This document shows positions 7,187 to 15,419 of a DNA stretch of 15,768 nucleotides, piece by piece. The stretch is from Thermoanaerobacterium sp. GTDB taxonomy: Bacteria > Bacillota > Thermoanaerobacteria > Thermoanaerobacterales > Thermoanaerobacteraceae. Position 1 is the first letter of the stretch, and the number at the start of each line of letters is the position of its first letter. A program made the position numbers and the translations under genes. The DNA lies in NCBI GenBank assembly GCA_029960905.1, contig JASBVU010000007.1, positions 1-15,768 on the forward strand, written 5' to 3'. A model generated the notes under the pieces. That model was not told the DNA's origin, ran no database searches, and saw only the letters and a program-made list of their open reading frames with translations.

Positions 7187-9197
7187 TTAATTTCACCGTC
7201 CCTACAGAAAATACTTCTACATTAGGTAAAAGCTCATTGTACGATAAAACGACTATATCTTTTGAAATTTGCTCAATTAACTTCCGCAAATAAAATCGTA
7301 TAATTGGCGCTGTAAGTATAACTGGCTGCTCACCCTTAAGCGTAATTTTTTTTATGATATTGTGTATAGATTTAAGTATTTTTTGCATTGAATCAGGCGG
7401 AAGAGCCAAATACGAACCATGTTCAGTTTGATTTATAGCATTTTGTATTGATCTTTCAATTTCCGGATCTAATGTTATAACTTGAAGTTTTCCGTCCTTC
7501 GCATACTTGTTTGTTATAGCTCTTTTTAATGATTGTCTTACATACTCCGTTAAAACATCAGTGTCTTTTGTAGTTGGTGCATAATCAGCTAATGCTTCTA
7601 AAATAGTTACCATATCTCGAATTGATATTTCTTCTCTTAATAAGTTGCACAAAACTTTCTCAATGTCACCTAAACTCAATAATTTTGGCACAATTTCATC
7701 AACCAAGGCTGGATTTGACAGCTTTATGTTATCTAAAAGCTCTTTGACTTCCTGCCTCCCTAAAAGTTCATCTGAGTGCTTCTTTATAATACTTGTAAGG
7801 TGAGTAGAAATAACAGATGGAACATCGACTACTGTACACCCTAACATTTCCGCTTTTTGCTTTTCACTATCATCAATCCACAATGCAGGCAATCCAAAAG
7901 CTGGTTCTCTCGTACTGATACCTTTTATATCGCTGTTTATTTCACCAACTTGCATACACAAATATTTATTTACATATACATTACCTCTCCCTACCTCATT
8001 ACCTCTTATTTTGATTATGTATTCATTTGGTTTAAGCTGAATATTGTCTCTCAACCTTACCATAGGGACGACTAAACCTAAATCTAAAGCAATTTGCCTT
8101 CTGATCATTACGATCCTGTCTAATAATTCACTGCTGGCAATTGGTATCAATTCATATCCAAATTCCAGCTCAATTGGATCCACCTGCAATAAGTCGTAAG
8201 CTCTTTTGGGGTCCCTGATTTCTTCCAATTCTTTTAAGTCATCTTTCTTAATTTCTTCATTTGCAGAGTTCCTCTTTCTATTTGCAAATCCTAAATATGT
8301 GAATAGCGAACCTATTATAAGCAATGGGATGGCAGGAAGCATAGGAACAAATGCCATCAGCATAAGCAGAACACCAGTCATTTGTAAAACCCTTGGCTCT
8401 TTTATAAGTTGCATTATCACATCGTTGCCCATATTGGTCTCTGAAGCAGTCCTTGTAACTATGATACCAGTTGCTGTTGATATCAAAAGTGCTGGAATCT
8501 GACTTACCAATCCATCGCCAACAGTCAAAATTGTATAAGTATTTATGGCTTGGTTTATATCCATTCCTTTAATTGTCATTCCAATAATTAAACCAGCAAT
8601 TATATTTATTATCATGATTATGATTCCAACGATGGCATCGCCTTTTACAAACTTACTTGCACCATCCATTGAACCAAAAAACTTTGCTTCTTCCTGAATT
8701 TTTTTTCTTCTTTCTTTCGCTTCTTTATCGTTTATTATTCCAGCATTTAAATCCGCATCAATTGACATTTGTTTGCCTGGCATTGCATCAAGCGTAAACC
8801 TTGCAGAAACTTCTGACACTCTTTCAGCGCCTTTTGTTATGACAATGAATTGAACAATTGCAATGATAATAAATACTATCAATCCCACTATAGGGTTATT
8901 TCCAATGACAAAGCTTCCAAAAGCATGAATCACATTTCCGGCAAATCCAGATGTCAAAATCAAACGGGTAGAAGAAATGTTAAGGGATAATCTCATCAAA
9001 GTCGTTATAAGCAATATTGATGGAAAAACAGAAAAATCCATGGCATCTTTAACATACATTGTCGTAAGTAGTATTATAATAGATAGCGATATATTTAAGA
9101 TAAGCAAAAAGTCTAACAGTATAGATGGAACAGGAATGATTATTATTAAAACAATTCCTACGACAAATATTGCTGCAATTAAATCTGAAAATTTCAA
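7176..9197 (-). CDS. flhA: Flagellar export gate protein FlhA, TTG start
   Basis: FlhA (673 residues) forms the nonameric ring of the flagellar type III export gate; its membrane half takes part in proton-driven export and its cytosolic half docks chaperone-substrate complexes. The N-terminal half (to about residue 310) is rich in hydrophobic segments and holds the FHIPEP-family block around 125-190, including ERVSEVSARFTLDAMPGKQM (125-144) and IDADLNAGIINDKEAK (146-161). A cytosolic domain fills the rest. The start codon is TTG at 9197: AGGAGG lies 6 bases upstream and the first residues MKFSDL match the usual short lead before the first membrane segment. The flhB stop codon lies within this ribosome site. 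It overlaps flhF by 11 bases. Length is normal (about 680-700). Confidence 0.97.
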   Translation of the reverse strand: MKFSDLIAAIFVVGIVLIIIIPVPSILLDFLLILNISLSIIILLTTMYVKDAMDFSVFPSILLITTLMRLSLNISSTRLILTSGFAGNVIHAFGSFVIGNNPIVGLIVFIIIAIVQFIVITKGAERVSEVSARFTLDAMPGKQMSIDADLNAGIINDKEAKERRKKIQEEAKFFGSMDGASKFVKGDAIVGIIIMIINIIAGLIIGMTIKGMDINQAINTYTILTVGDGLVSQIPALLISTATGIIVTRTASETNMGNDVIMQLIKEPRVLQMTGVLLMLMAFVPMLPAIPLLIIGSLFTYLGFANRKRNSANEEIKKDDLKELEEIRDPKRAYDLLQVDPIELEFGYELIPIASSELLDRIVMIRRQIALDLGLVVPMVRLRDNIQLKPNEYIIKIRGNEVGRGNVYVNKYLCMQVGEINSDIKGISTREPAFGLPALWIDDSEKQKAEMLGCTVVDVPSVISTHLTSIIKKHSDELLGRQEVKELLDNIKLSNPALVDEIVPKLLSLGDIEKVLCNLLREEISIRDMVTILEALADYAPTTKDTDVLTEYVRQSLKRAITNKYAKDGKLQVITLDPEIERSIQNAINQTEHGSYLALPPDSMQKILKSIHNIIKKITLKGEQPVILTAPIIRFYLRKLIEQISKDIVVLSYNELLPNVEVFSVGTVKLSEG

Positions 9198-9203
9198 TAT
9201 ATC

Positions 9204-9209
9204 CCTCCT
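9204..9209 (-). promoter_or_regulatory. Strong ribosome binding site serving the TTG start of flhA
   Basis: AGGAGG, 6 bases before the TTG at 9197, overlaps the flhB stop codon (TAG at 9210-9208). A ribosome ending flhB therefore sits on the flhA initiation region, which may compensate for the weak start codon. Confidence 0.8.
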
Positions 9210-10281
9210 ATTCTCCCCTTAAACTATATACATAAGCCAAAACCTCTGCAACTGCCTTATACAATTCTGGTGGAATACTGTCACCGATTTCCGTCGTTTT
9301 ATACAAAGATTGAGCCAATGGTTTATTCTCAACAATCGCAATCGAATATTTAATTGCTTCTTCCTTTATTTTCTGAGCTATATAATCTTGTCCTTTTGCT
9401 ACAACAACAGGGGCATCACTAATTTCGCTATCATACATTAAAGCTACTGCAATGTGTGTAGGGTTTGTTATGACAACATCGGCTTTTTTTATGTTTTGCA
9501 TCATCCTTCTCATAGAAATCTGCCTTTGTTTCTTTTTAATCTCTGATTTTATTTGAGGATTGCCTTCAGTCTCTTTAAACTCTTCTTTAATGTCTTCTTT
9601 GCTCATTCTAAGGTTTGATTCATATTCTCTCCACTGATATACGTAATCTATTACCCCTAAAACTATCAATACTATAGAGATTCTCAACAATATGCCGCCA
9701 AATATGTTTAAATTGTATTTAATAAGATCTTGCACAGACATATCTAGAAGCTGTGGAATACCTTTATATTGACCTATCAAAAATGAATACATGACGTATG
9801 CCAATATACCAATCTTAATGATTGATTTTACAAGTTCTAATAAACTTCTTTTAGAAAACATCCTTTTTAGTCCATCTAAAGGATTTAATCTTTCTAACTT
9901 AAAATTTAAAGTTTCTAAAGTAAATACAAACCCAACTTGAGCATAAGTCGAAACAAGAGCTATTATAAATACTGTTGCAATAGTTGGCAAAATTAATTTT
10001 ATAAAGACAGAGAACACCATTTCAAACAACTTGTATATACCGTTAATAGTAAATGTACTATCACTGGCGCCGCCATAATTTAAAAAAAGGAACTTGACTA
10101 AATTCATGATTTCGGCGATGCTATTTTGCACTGTAAAATATATAACAATAAATCCAGCTATTGTCACAAGGGCTGAAGTAACCTCTCTACTTTGAAATAC
10201 TTGTCCTTTTTTTCTAGCATCTTGTCTTCTTTTAGGTGTTGCTGGTTCTGTCTTTTCACCTGCGAAAAGTTGTAGCTTCAA
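9208..10281 (-). CDS. flhB: Flagellar export switch protein FlhB, TTG start
   Basis: FlhB (357 residues) is the export-gate protein that switches substrate from rod/hook to filament proteins. It starts MKLQLFAGEKTEPATPKRR, the typical N-terminus of Gram-positive FlhB. Four hydrophobic segments are visible, at about residues 36-52, 88-112, 150-172 and 190-214. The cytosolic domain carries the autocleavage motif NPTH at 273-276 (cleavage between N273 and P274), so substrate switching should be intact. The start codon is TTG at 10281: an AAAGGA site lies about 9 bases upstream, and the upstream ATG (overlapping the fliR stop) is in another frame. The gap from fliR is 6 bases. Confidence 0.96.
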   Translation of the reverse strand: MKLQLFAGEKTEPATPKRRQDARKKGQVFQSREVTSALVTIAGFIVIYFTVQNSIAEIMNLVKFLFLNYGGASDSTFTINGIYKLFEMVFSVFIKLILPTIATVFIIALVSTYAQVGFVFTLETLNFKLERLNPLDGLKRMFSKRSLLELVKSIIKIGILAYVMYSFLIGQYKGIPQLLDMSVQDLIKYNLNIFGGILLRISIVLIVLGVIDYVYQWREYESNLRMSKEDIKEEFKETEGNPQIKSEIKKKQRQISMRRMMQNIKKADVVITNPTHIAVALMYDSEISDAPVVVAKGQDYIAQKIKEEAIKYSIAIVENKPLAQSLYKTTEIGDSIPPELYKAVAEVLAYVYSLRGE

Positions 10282-10287
10282 TTTCTG

Positions 10288-11070
10288 TCATCCTTTTACA
10301 ATCGATTTAAAAAGCGCAAATATATCAGAGTACATTCCATTAAACAAGACATCAATAATCGCTAAATACATTGGCAGCATAATAAAAAGTGTAAAAATAC
10401 CTACAAATATTTTTACTGGCATTCCAATCATAAAAACATTAAGTTGCGGTATCGTTCTTGATATTATGCTTAAAGTTATATCAGTAAGCAAAGTTGACAC
10501 AACTATTGGTGCGCTGATTCTAAATCCTAAAACAAACATATCTGATACAATTTTTGTAATAATCGTATTAATACTTTCTAAATGTAAAAACGGTGTTCCT
10601 ACAGGTATCATGCTATAACTTTGAAAAAGCAATTGGAAAAGTTTGTGATGTCCATCTATAAGTAAGAACAATAGCAATGTAAGTATATATACAAAATTTC
10701 CAATTAAAGGCACCTGTGTTTCTTCACCAGCAGCCAAGACATTGACTATACTAAAACCTAATTGGTAATCTATTATTTGTCCAGCCAAATATATAGCACT
10801 AAACGAAATCATAGAAGACAAACCAATCATCAATCCAATCAAAAATTCATTAAAAACAACTTCAACGTACTGATATAAATTATTAGCATCGATCTTAACA
10901 TTTACTAATTCAAATATCATTATTGATGTAAAAAACGCAAGACCTATTTTAAATACGGAAGGCAGCGTCTTTGTGCCAAAAAGCGGCGTCAATATAAAAA
11001 TTCCCAGCATTCTGACGAATACTATTAAAAAGTACTGCACATTATTTAAAATATAATAACTTAACTCCAT
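10288..11070 (-). CDS. fliR: Flagellar export gate protein FliR
   Basis: FliR (260 residues) joins FliP and FliQ to form the helical core of the flagellar export channel. The protein is hydrophobic almost throughout, with about six membrane segments. Conserved features include FVRMLGIFILTPLFG near residues 18-32, an AGQIIDYQLGFSIVNV block near 95-110, and the C-terminal MPVKIFVGIFTLFIMLPMY near 217-235. The ATG is 5 bases after the fliQ stop; the ribosome site is weak (TTAGGT, partly within the end of fliQ), suggesting coupling to fliQ. fliR and flhB are separate genes here, unlike the FliR-FlhB fusion found in some Clostridium species. Confidence 0.95.
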   Translation of the reverse strand: MELSYYILNNVQYFLIVFVRMLGIFILTPLFGTKTLPSVFKIGLAFFTSIMIFELVNVKIDANNLYQYVEVVFNEFLIGLMIGLSSMISFSAIYLAGQIIDYQLGFSIVNVLAAGEETQVPLIGNFVYILTLLLFLLIDGHHKLFQLLFQSYSMIPVGTPFLHLESINTIITKIVSDMFVLGFRISAPIVVSTLLTDITLSIISRTIPQLNVFMIGMPVKIFVGIFTLFIMLPMYLAIIDVLFNGMYSDIFALFKSIVKG

Positions 11071-11075
11071 ATTAT

Positions 11076-11345
11076 CTACCTAATAAAGCTATTAATATTT
11101 AATATTAATTTTTGAGTGTAATTAATCAATACTGTCAACATCCATGGACCAAATAATATAATAGATGCAAATATTGCTAAAATTTTCGGCACAAATGTCA
11201 ACGTCTGTTCTTGAATTTGTGTTGTTGCTTGAAAAATGCTTATTATTAGTCCCACAAGCAATGATATAATTAAAAGTGGTGCAGAAACCATCATGGTTAC
11301 CATTAATGCTTCCCTTCCTATGTCAAGAACTACTCCTGGATCCAT
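11076..11345 (-). CDS. fliQ: Flagellar export gate protein FliQ
   Basis: FliQ (89 residues) is the small two-helix membrane subunit of the export gate, present in several copies with FliP and FliR. Two hydrophobic segments at about residues 15-38 and 53-76 flank the conserved loop IFQATTQIQEQTLTFVPKI (37-55), which is diagnostic. Two ATG codons in a row are possible starts. The second, at 11345, is preferred because it places the AAGGGGGG site at 11351-11358 five bases upstream, against two bases for the first, and gives the usual 89-residue length. It sits between fliP and fliR in the standard order. Confidence 0.95.
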   Translation of the reverse strand: MDPGVVLDIGREALMVTMMVSAPLLIISLLVGLIISIFQATTQIQEQTLTFVPKILAIFASIILFGPWMLTVLINYTQKLILNINSFIR

Positions 11346-11350
11346 CATTA

Positions 11351-11358
11351 CCCCCCTT
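11351..11358 (-). promoter_or_regulatory. Ribosome binding site that sets the fliQ start
   Basis: AAGGGGGG between fliP and fliQ is 5 bases from the ATG at 11345 and 2 bases from the ATG at 11348, favouring the second and an 89-residue FliQ. Confidence 0.65.
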
Positions 11359-12112
11359 ATCTAAAACCAATTACTAAAGACTTGGCCAAAATATTCCATC
11401 CATCTACAAGTATGAAAAGCAAGAGTTTAAATGGCAAGGATATAAGTACAGGTGGCAACATGAACATACCCATCGACATCAATACACTGGCAACAACCAT
11501 GTCTATAATTAAAAACGGTATGTATATAATAAATCCAATTTCAAACGCTGTTTTTAGTTCACTTATTATAAATGATGGAATGACAACTCTCAATGGAACA
11601 TCATTTACACTTTTTACTTTCAACTTTGATAAACTGATAAACAAATTCAAGTCATTTTTCCTCGTCTGCTTAAGCATAAAGCTCTTTAATGGATCTCTCG
11701 CCTTAACATATGCTTCTTGAGGTGTTATTTTTCCTTGCATATATGGCTGAATAGAATCCTTATTTATTTGTGTACCAACTGGCGCCATTATAAAAAACGT
11801 CAAGAACAATGCCAATCCAATTAAAACCTGATTTGGAGGCATTTGCTGCAAACCTAATGCATTTCTTAAAAACGACAAAACAACAATTATCCTCGTAAAA
11901 GAAGTCATCATTATAAGTATTGATGGTGCTAATGTCAATACAGTCAAAAGAAGAACTATTTGAATGCTTGATGCAACTTCATTAGAAGTCGATGGAGCAT
12001 TGATTGTTATTAACGATGAAGCGGTATTTGGAGCCGCATATACATTTTGTGTCAATAAAATCGGCAATGCAAGCACGAACCAACTAATTTTTTTTATCTT
12101 TATCATGTTCAT
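11357..12112 (-). CDS. fliP: Flagellar export gate protein FliP
   Basis: FliP (251 residues from this start) is the main channel-forming subunit of the export gate. It has an N-terminal signal peptide (basic MNMIKIKK, hydrophobic core to about residue 21, likely cut after VYA or VYAA near 26-27), as FliP proteins commonly do, and then four hydrophobic segments. The signature [15 protein letters not shown] (91-105) and the C-terminal [19 protein letters not shown] block are family-typical. Start choice: GTG at 12118, ATG at 12112 or ATG at 12106 are in frame; an AGGTGAT ribosome site overlaps the GTG and best serves the ATG at 12112. The gene then overlaps fliO by 29 bases, the longest overlap in this operon. 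Confidence 0.94.
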   Translation of the reverse strand: MNMIKIKKISWFVLALPILLTQNVYAAPNTASSLITINAPSTSNEVASSIQIVLLLTVLTLAPSILIMMTSFTRIIVVLSFLRNALGLQQMPPNQVLIGLALFLTFFIMAPVGTQINKDSIQPYMQGKITPQEAYVKARDPLKSFMLKQTRKNDLNLFISLSKLKVKSVNDVPLRVVIPSFIISELKTAFEIGFIIYIPFLIIDMVVASVLMSMGMFMLPPVLISLPFKLLLFILVDGWNILAKSLVIGFR

Positions 12113-12467
12113 TATCACCTAGATTTTTAATTGACAATTTCTTCAAATTGTTCAATGAAATATTTAAACTTTGCTTAAAGCTGAAACTTTTGTCTTTGAT
12201 TTTGATGTCATTCTCTTTCAAAGTTTTAATGTAAACAATCGAATCGTTTGTAACGCTAAAAAGCATGTATTCATTGCAAACTTTGATTATATATAGATTT
12301 TTATCCTTGCCTAATGTCAAATGGTCAACAATATCAAAATTTTCTCCTTTATACACATTAAATGCTTTCTTATTCAAAAACAAAGTAACATAGTAAGCTA
12401 AAAATACAACTAAAATAAATATCAAAAGAAAAGAAATCGCTTCAAGAGCCAGGTTATTGCTGGACAT
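12084..12467 (-). CDS. fliO: Flagellar export assembly protein FliO (FliO/FliZ family)
   Basis: A 127-residue protein with one N-terminal hydrophobic segment (about residues 9-31) and a small cytosolic domain containing [20 protein letters not shown] (about 44-63), the pattern expected for FliO: a phrase like '[15 protein letters not shown]' followed by a beta-strand pair. FliO helps FliP fold and assemble into the export gate. The C-terminal tail (after about residue 95) is Lys/Asn/Asp-rich and low in complexity. Position between cheY and fliP supports the call. The ATG has GAGG 8 bases upstream, overlapping the cheY stop. Sequence conservation in this family is poor, so the call rests on topology, the short motif and position together. 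Confidence 0.88.
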   Translation of the reverse strand: MSSNNLALEAISFLLIFILVVFLAYYVTLFLNKKAFNVYKGENFDIVDHLTLGKDKNLYIIKVCNEYMLFSVTNDSIVYIKTLKENDIKIKDKSFSFKQSLNISLNNLKKLSIKNLGDNEHDKDKKN

Positions 12468-12477
12468 TCAAAATTCC

Positions 12478-12837
12478 TCATTTCAACATTTTCTTGACAG
12501 CTTCTATTACTCTATCTGGCTGAAAAGGCTTTACTATAAAGTCTTTTGCACCTGCCTGTATTGCTTCTATAACCATTGCTTGTTGCCCCATAGCTGAACA
12601 CATGACTACTTTTGCATTTGGATCCTTTTTGACTATCTGTTTTACAGCTTGAATACCATCCATTTCTGGCATTGTAATATCCATCAGCACCAAATCAGGT
12701 TTCTCTTGGATGTACTTTTCTACAGCTACAGAACCATCTTCTGCTTCAATTACAGTACCCAGATTGTTTTTAGTTATTATATCTTTTATCATCATCCTCA
12801 TAAAAGCTGCATCATCTACAATCATTATTTTGCTCAT
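12478..12837 (-). CDS. cheY: Chemotaxis response regulator CheY
   Basis: CheY (119 residues) is a stand-alone receiver domain that carries the signal from CheA to the flagellar switch. Metal-binding D8 and D9 (MIVDDAAFMR), phospho-acceptor D53 (LVLMDITMPEMDG), S81 (VVMCSAMG, the T/S switch position) and K103 (IVKPF) are all present. There is no output domain. The frame opens at a TTG at 12843, but the ATG at 12837 is chosen because AGGAGG at 12846-12851 is 8 bases before it and only 2 before the TTG. The gene is placed between fliY and fliO, the usual Gram-positive location, next to the switch proteins that it binds. Confidence 0.96.
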   Translation of the reverse strand: MSKIMIVDDAAFMRMMIKDIITKNNLGTVIEAEDGSVAVEKYIQEKPDLVLMDITMPEMDGIQAVKQIVKKDPNAKVVMCSAMGQQAMVIEAIQAGAKDFIVKPFQPDRVIEAVKKMLK

Positions 12838-12845
12838 GACCAAAT

Positions 12846-12851
12846 CCTCCT
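12846..12851 (-). promoter_or_regulatory. Ribosome binding site that sets the cheY start
   Basis: A full AGGAGG between fliY and cheY is 8 bases from the ATG at 12837 but only 2 bases from the in-frame TTG at 12843, so CheY should begin MSKIMIVDD. Confidence 0.8.
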
Positions 12852-12855
12852 CGTA

Positions 12856-13974
12856 TTATAATGAATTTATTCTTTTGCTTTGTTTTACAATATCAAGTAT
12901 TCTAACACCGAAGTTCTCATCTATTACTACTACTTCACCTTTAGCAATAAACTTCCCATTAACCAATATATCTACAGGTTCACCAGCTAATTTGTCAAGT
13001 TCAATTATAGAGCCTTCATTAAGCTCTAATATATCTTTTATTAATTTTCTTGTACGTCCCAACTCAACTGTAACAGTTAGGGGAATATCCATTATAAGAT
13101 TTATATTCTCTTTTTCTGAAACCGTCTGTTCTTCAACATCAAGCTCTTTAAAAACAACCGGCTTTACATCGACTTTTCTGTTTTTTGGCTGGCTCATCTG
13201 CTCTGTCTGTCTAATTTTTTCATTGAAATCATTCTTTATTCCTGCAGTACCAGTATTTATTATATCATCATCATTAACATCTTGAAAAGAACCCTTTGGA
13301 GAATTTTCCACATTTTTTGACATTACCTGCTCAACAAGTTTTTTGGCAAATGAAATAGGAATTAATTGCATAATTTCACTATCAATTATGTCGCCAACCA
13401 CCATCTTAAATGCAACCTTGACTATATCTCCTTCAGGAAAAGAAATGTTTTCCGGCAATCCTTTGTTAAAATCTACGATAAACGCTTTAGGCGGTGAAAT
13501 ATTTATACTTTCGCCGATAAGTGTAGACAGCGAAGTCGATGCAGAACCAATCATCTGGTTCATTGCTTCTCCAATCGCACTCAAATGAAGGTCTGTTATC
13601 TCGCCTTCAGTGATATTCCCATCGCCACCCATCATTAAATCAGTAATACGAAGCACATCCTGCTCTTTTAAAATTAAAAGATTATTACCTTTAATGCCTT
13701 CTGTATACTCTACTTCAACAGCCACGTATGGTATATTAAATTCTTTTTTTAAGCTTTCCCAATTAACAATGCTGACTTTTGGCGTTGTTATAGTCACCTT
13801 GTTTCTGAGAAGTGTAAACAAAGTCGTTGCGGATGTTCCAAAGCTAATATTTCCTATCTCACCTAAAACATCTTGTTCTTCTTCAGTCAGCACTACATCA
13901 CTCTCGCTATTTTCTGCACTGGCCATACCACTTAATAATGCATTAATTTCATCTTGTGATAAAATATCACTCAT
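12856..13974 (-). CDS. fliY: Flagellar switch protein and CheY-P phosphatase FliY
   Basis: FliY (372 residues) is the Gram-positive C-ring protein replacing FliN and also a CheY-P phosphatase. It begins with MSDILSQDEINALL, a CheY-P binding peptide of the FliM type. A CheC-like domain (about residues 30-220) keeps both active helices: D35, E39, N42 (EQDVLGEIGNISFG) and S132, E136, N139 (LSAIGEAMNQMIG). A flexible linker of about 60 residues (222-285) leads to the FliN/SpoA domain (about 293-366, with LTVTVELGRTRKLIKDIL). The start at 13974 is set by AAGGAG 9 bases upstream; three codons further upstream (two ATGs) are in frame but too close to that site. It overlaps fliM by 8 bases (ATGAGTGA). 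Confidence 0.95.
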   Translation of the reverse strand: MSDILSQDEINALLSGMASAENSESDVVLTEEEQDVLGEIGNISFGTSATTLFTLLRNKVTITTPKVSIVNWESLKKEFNIPYVAVEVEYTEGIKGNNLLILKEQDVLRITDLMMGGDGNITEGEITDLHLSAIGEAMNQMIGSASTSLSTLIGESINISPPKAFIVDFNKGLPENISFPEGDIVKVAFKMVVGDIIDSEIMQLIPISFAKKLVEQVMSKNVENSPKGSFQDVNDDDIINTGTAGIKNDFNEKIRQTEQMSQPKNRKVDVKPVVFKELDVEEQTVSEKENINLIMDIPLTVTVELGRTRKLIKDILELNEGSIIELDKLAGEPVDILVNGKFIAKGEVVVIDENFGVRILDIVKQSKRINSL

Positions 13975-14956
13975 CAGCATCATCTCCTTCGCTGCAAATC
14001 TCAGTTATTTGAACGCAGTATTTCTTGTTTCTAATTCCCGGAACACCTAAAAATTTTGTTTCATCGTTTATCTTCACTTCAATCGGATCCTTGTATCGTT
14101 TATTTATTTCAATTACATCACCTTTATCAAAGCTTAACAAATCTCTAACTGTTATCTTTGATGTGCCTATGACAACTTTTAAAGGAACATATGTATTAGA
14201 TATCTTATCTTTAATTATTCCTATGTCACACGTCTGCTTTTCTGCATTAGAGAACCATGTTTTCGTAGTAAGCAATGGCAGTATAGGAACAATAGTTATG
14301 TGTGGCAAACAAAAATTTATCAACCCTTCATTATCATTTATCTTCAATGACATTGTGCACAATGCCACAGTTTCGTTAGGTGAAATTACTTGCGTAAATT
14401 GAGAATTTGTCTCTATTCTCGTGATCTCTGGATTGAGCTCTGTGACATTGCTCCATGCATCTTTTATTAATGGCAATAATTGTGTCGTTATTCTGGCTAA
14501 AAGCCCCATCTCAATTTCAGTATAATCTCTTTGCACAGTCTCGGCTGCGCCGATACCTCCCAATATTTTATCTATTATTGTAAATGTTGTATTATTATTA
14601 TACTCAAGTATAATGGGCCCTTCTAACGGCTTTGCATCAATTACGGCTATAAATACTGGATTTGTCAATGAATTGCTAAACTCATAATACGCTATTTGTT
14701 CAACAGACACTATTGACACCTGCACCAGCGTCCTTAAATATCCAGATAAAAACGTCGTAAAACTTCTAGACATATTTTCAAATATCATTTGGAGAGTTCT
14801 TAATTGTTCTTTTGAAAATTTGTTGGGTCTACGAAAGTCATATGGTTTAATTTTTGCTTCTTGCTGACTTTCTTCTATCTCTTTTACATCAAATTCTCCT
14901 GAATTCATTGCTTTTAATAATTCATCGATTTCACTTTGTGACAGTATGTCAGCCAT
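13967..14956 (-). CDS. fliM: Flagellar motor switch protein FliM
   Basis: FliM (329 residues) sits between the MS ring and FliY in the C-ring and receives CheY-P. The N-terminal peptide LSQSEIDELL (5-14) is the CheY-P binding motif. A linker leads to KPYDFRRPNKFSKEQLRTLQ (37-56), the start of the middle domain, with the GGxG motif at 133-136 (ILGGIG). The middle domain is CheC-like in fold but lacks the catalytic E/N pair, as expected for FliM. The C-terminal SpoA domain is at about 255-322 (VPLKVVIGTSKITVRDLLSF onward). The ATG has GGGAGG about 9 bases upstream. The gene follows fliL by 15 bases and overlaps fliY by 8. Confidence 0.96.
   Translation of the reverse strand: MADILSQSEIDELLKAMNSGEFDVKEIEESQQEAKIKPYDFRRPNKFSKEQLRTLQMIFENMSRSFTTFLSGYLRTLVQVSIVSVEQIAYYEFSNSLTNPVFIAVIDAKPLEGPIILEYNNNTTFTIIDKILGGIGAAETVQRDYTEIEMGLLARITTQLLPLIKDAWSNVTELNPEITRIETNSQFTQVISPNETVALCTMSLKINDNEGLINFCLPHITIVPILPLLTTKTWFSNAEKQTCDIGIIKDKISNTYVPLKVVIGTSKITVRDLLSFDKGDVIEINKRYKDPIEVKINDETKFLGVPGIRNKKYCVQITEICSEGDDADE
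13984..13989 (-). promoter_or_regulatory. Ribosome binding site that sets the fliY start
   Basis: AAGGAG in the minus strand, inside the end of fliM, lies 9 bases before the ATG at 13974. Two other in-frame ATGs at 13983 and 13980 are directly adjacent to it (0 and 3 bases), too near for normal initiation, so the 372-residue FliY is preferred. Confidence 0.8.
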
Positions 14957-14971
14957 TGGAACTCTCCTCCC

Positions 14972-15370
14972 TTATTGAACGATGAAATCATCAAAGTAAA
15001 CATTCGTTATCTTGTCAGCACCTAATATTTTATTGATTTGACTTTTTATCTGATTCTGTAGTTTAGCTTGTCCTTCAGAACCTTCTAAATCTTGAGCAGT
15101 TTCATTTCTCAAAATTTGAATTATTGCATCTCTTATTTTCGGGTTTTGCTCTGTTAACTCGTTTAAGACATTTTTATCAGTAACTTCCAGCTCAATGCCA
15201 GCTTTAATAAACTTATCATCTCCTTTTAAGTTTGTAATAAACTCATTGCCAGGAGAATAATTATAGTAGACAATTTTAGCTGGTTTTGAGTTGTAATTAA
15301 AAAAGAAAAATGCACTTCCAAAAGCTATGATAACTACTAATAAAATTATTATTATGATGTTATTTTTCAT
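14972..15370 (-). CDS. fliL: Flagellar basal body-associated protein FliL
   Basis: FliL (132 residues) is a single-pass inner-membrane protein that rings the stator and supports torque. The first 25 residues are a hydrophobic membrane anchor rich in isoleucine. The remainder is the extracytoplasmic FliL domain, with FIKAGIELEVTDKN (about 54-67), IRDAIIQILRNETAQDLEG (about 79-97) and the family-typical C-terminus VYFDDFIVQ. Length and topology fit Gram-positive FliL. The ATG has GAGG 7 bases upstream. It lies just before fliM as usual, but the stator genes motA and motB, which commonly sit between flbD and fliL in clostridia, are not here; flbD precedes it directly with a 60-base gap. Confidence 0.94.
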   Translation of the reverse strand: MKNNIIIIILLVVIIAFGSAFFFFNYNSKPAKIVYYNYSPGNEFITNLKGDDKFIKAGIELEVTDKNVLNELTEQNPKIRDAIIQILRNETAQDLEGSEGQAKLQNQIKSQINKILGADKITNVYFDDFIVQ

Positions 15371-15419
15371 GACAACACCTCTACTACAATATTTAAGAAA
15401 TAATTTTAAGCCTCTCCTG

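Noticed and set aside
12710..13285. A 191-codon open frame on the plus strand opposite cheY and fliY, and similar ones (for example 4915-5460 and 2287-2724)
   Set aside because: They are antisense to well-recognised genes, have Ser/Ile/Phe-rich composition typical of reverse reading of AT-rich coding DNA, and show no recognisable domains.
13513..13520. GCCGATAA on the plus strand within fliY, matching a sigma-28 -10 element for an antisense promoter
   Set aside because: The -35 position, 15 bases upstream, reads GTGA and does not resemble TAAA. The bases encode conserved fliY residues on the other strand, so chance is the simpler explanation.
12856..14956. Possible recent duplication, because FliM and FliY begin with nearly the same peptide (ADILSQSEIDELL and SDILSQDEINALL)
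   Set aside because: This shared CheY-P-binding peptide is normal for FliM and FliY across Gram-positive bacteria, and the rest of the proteins differ in domain content.
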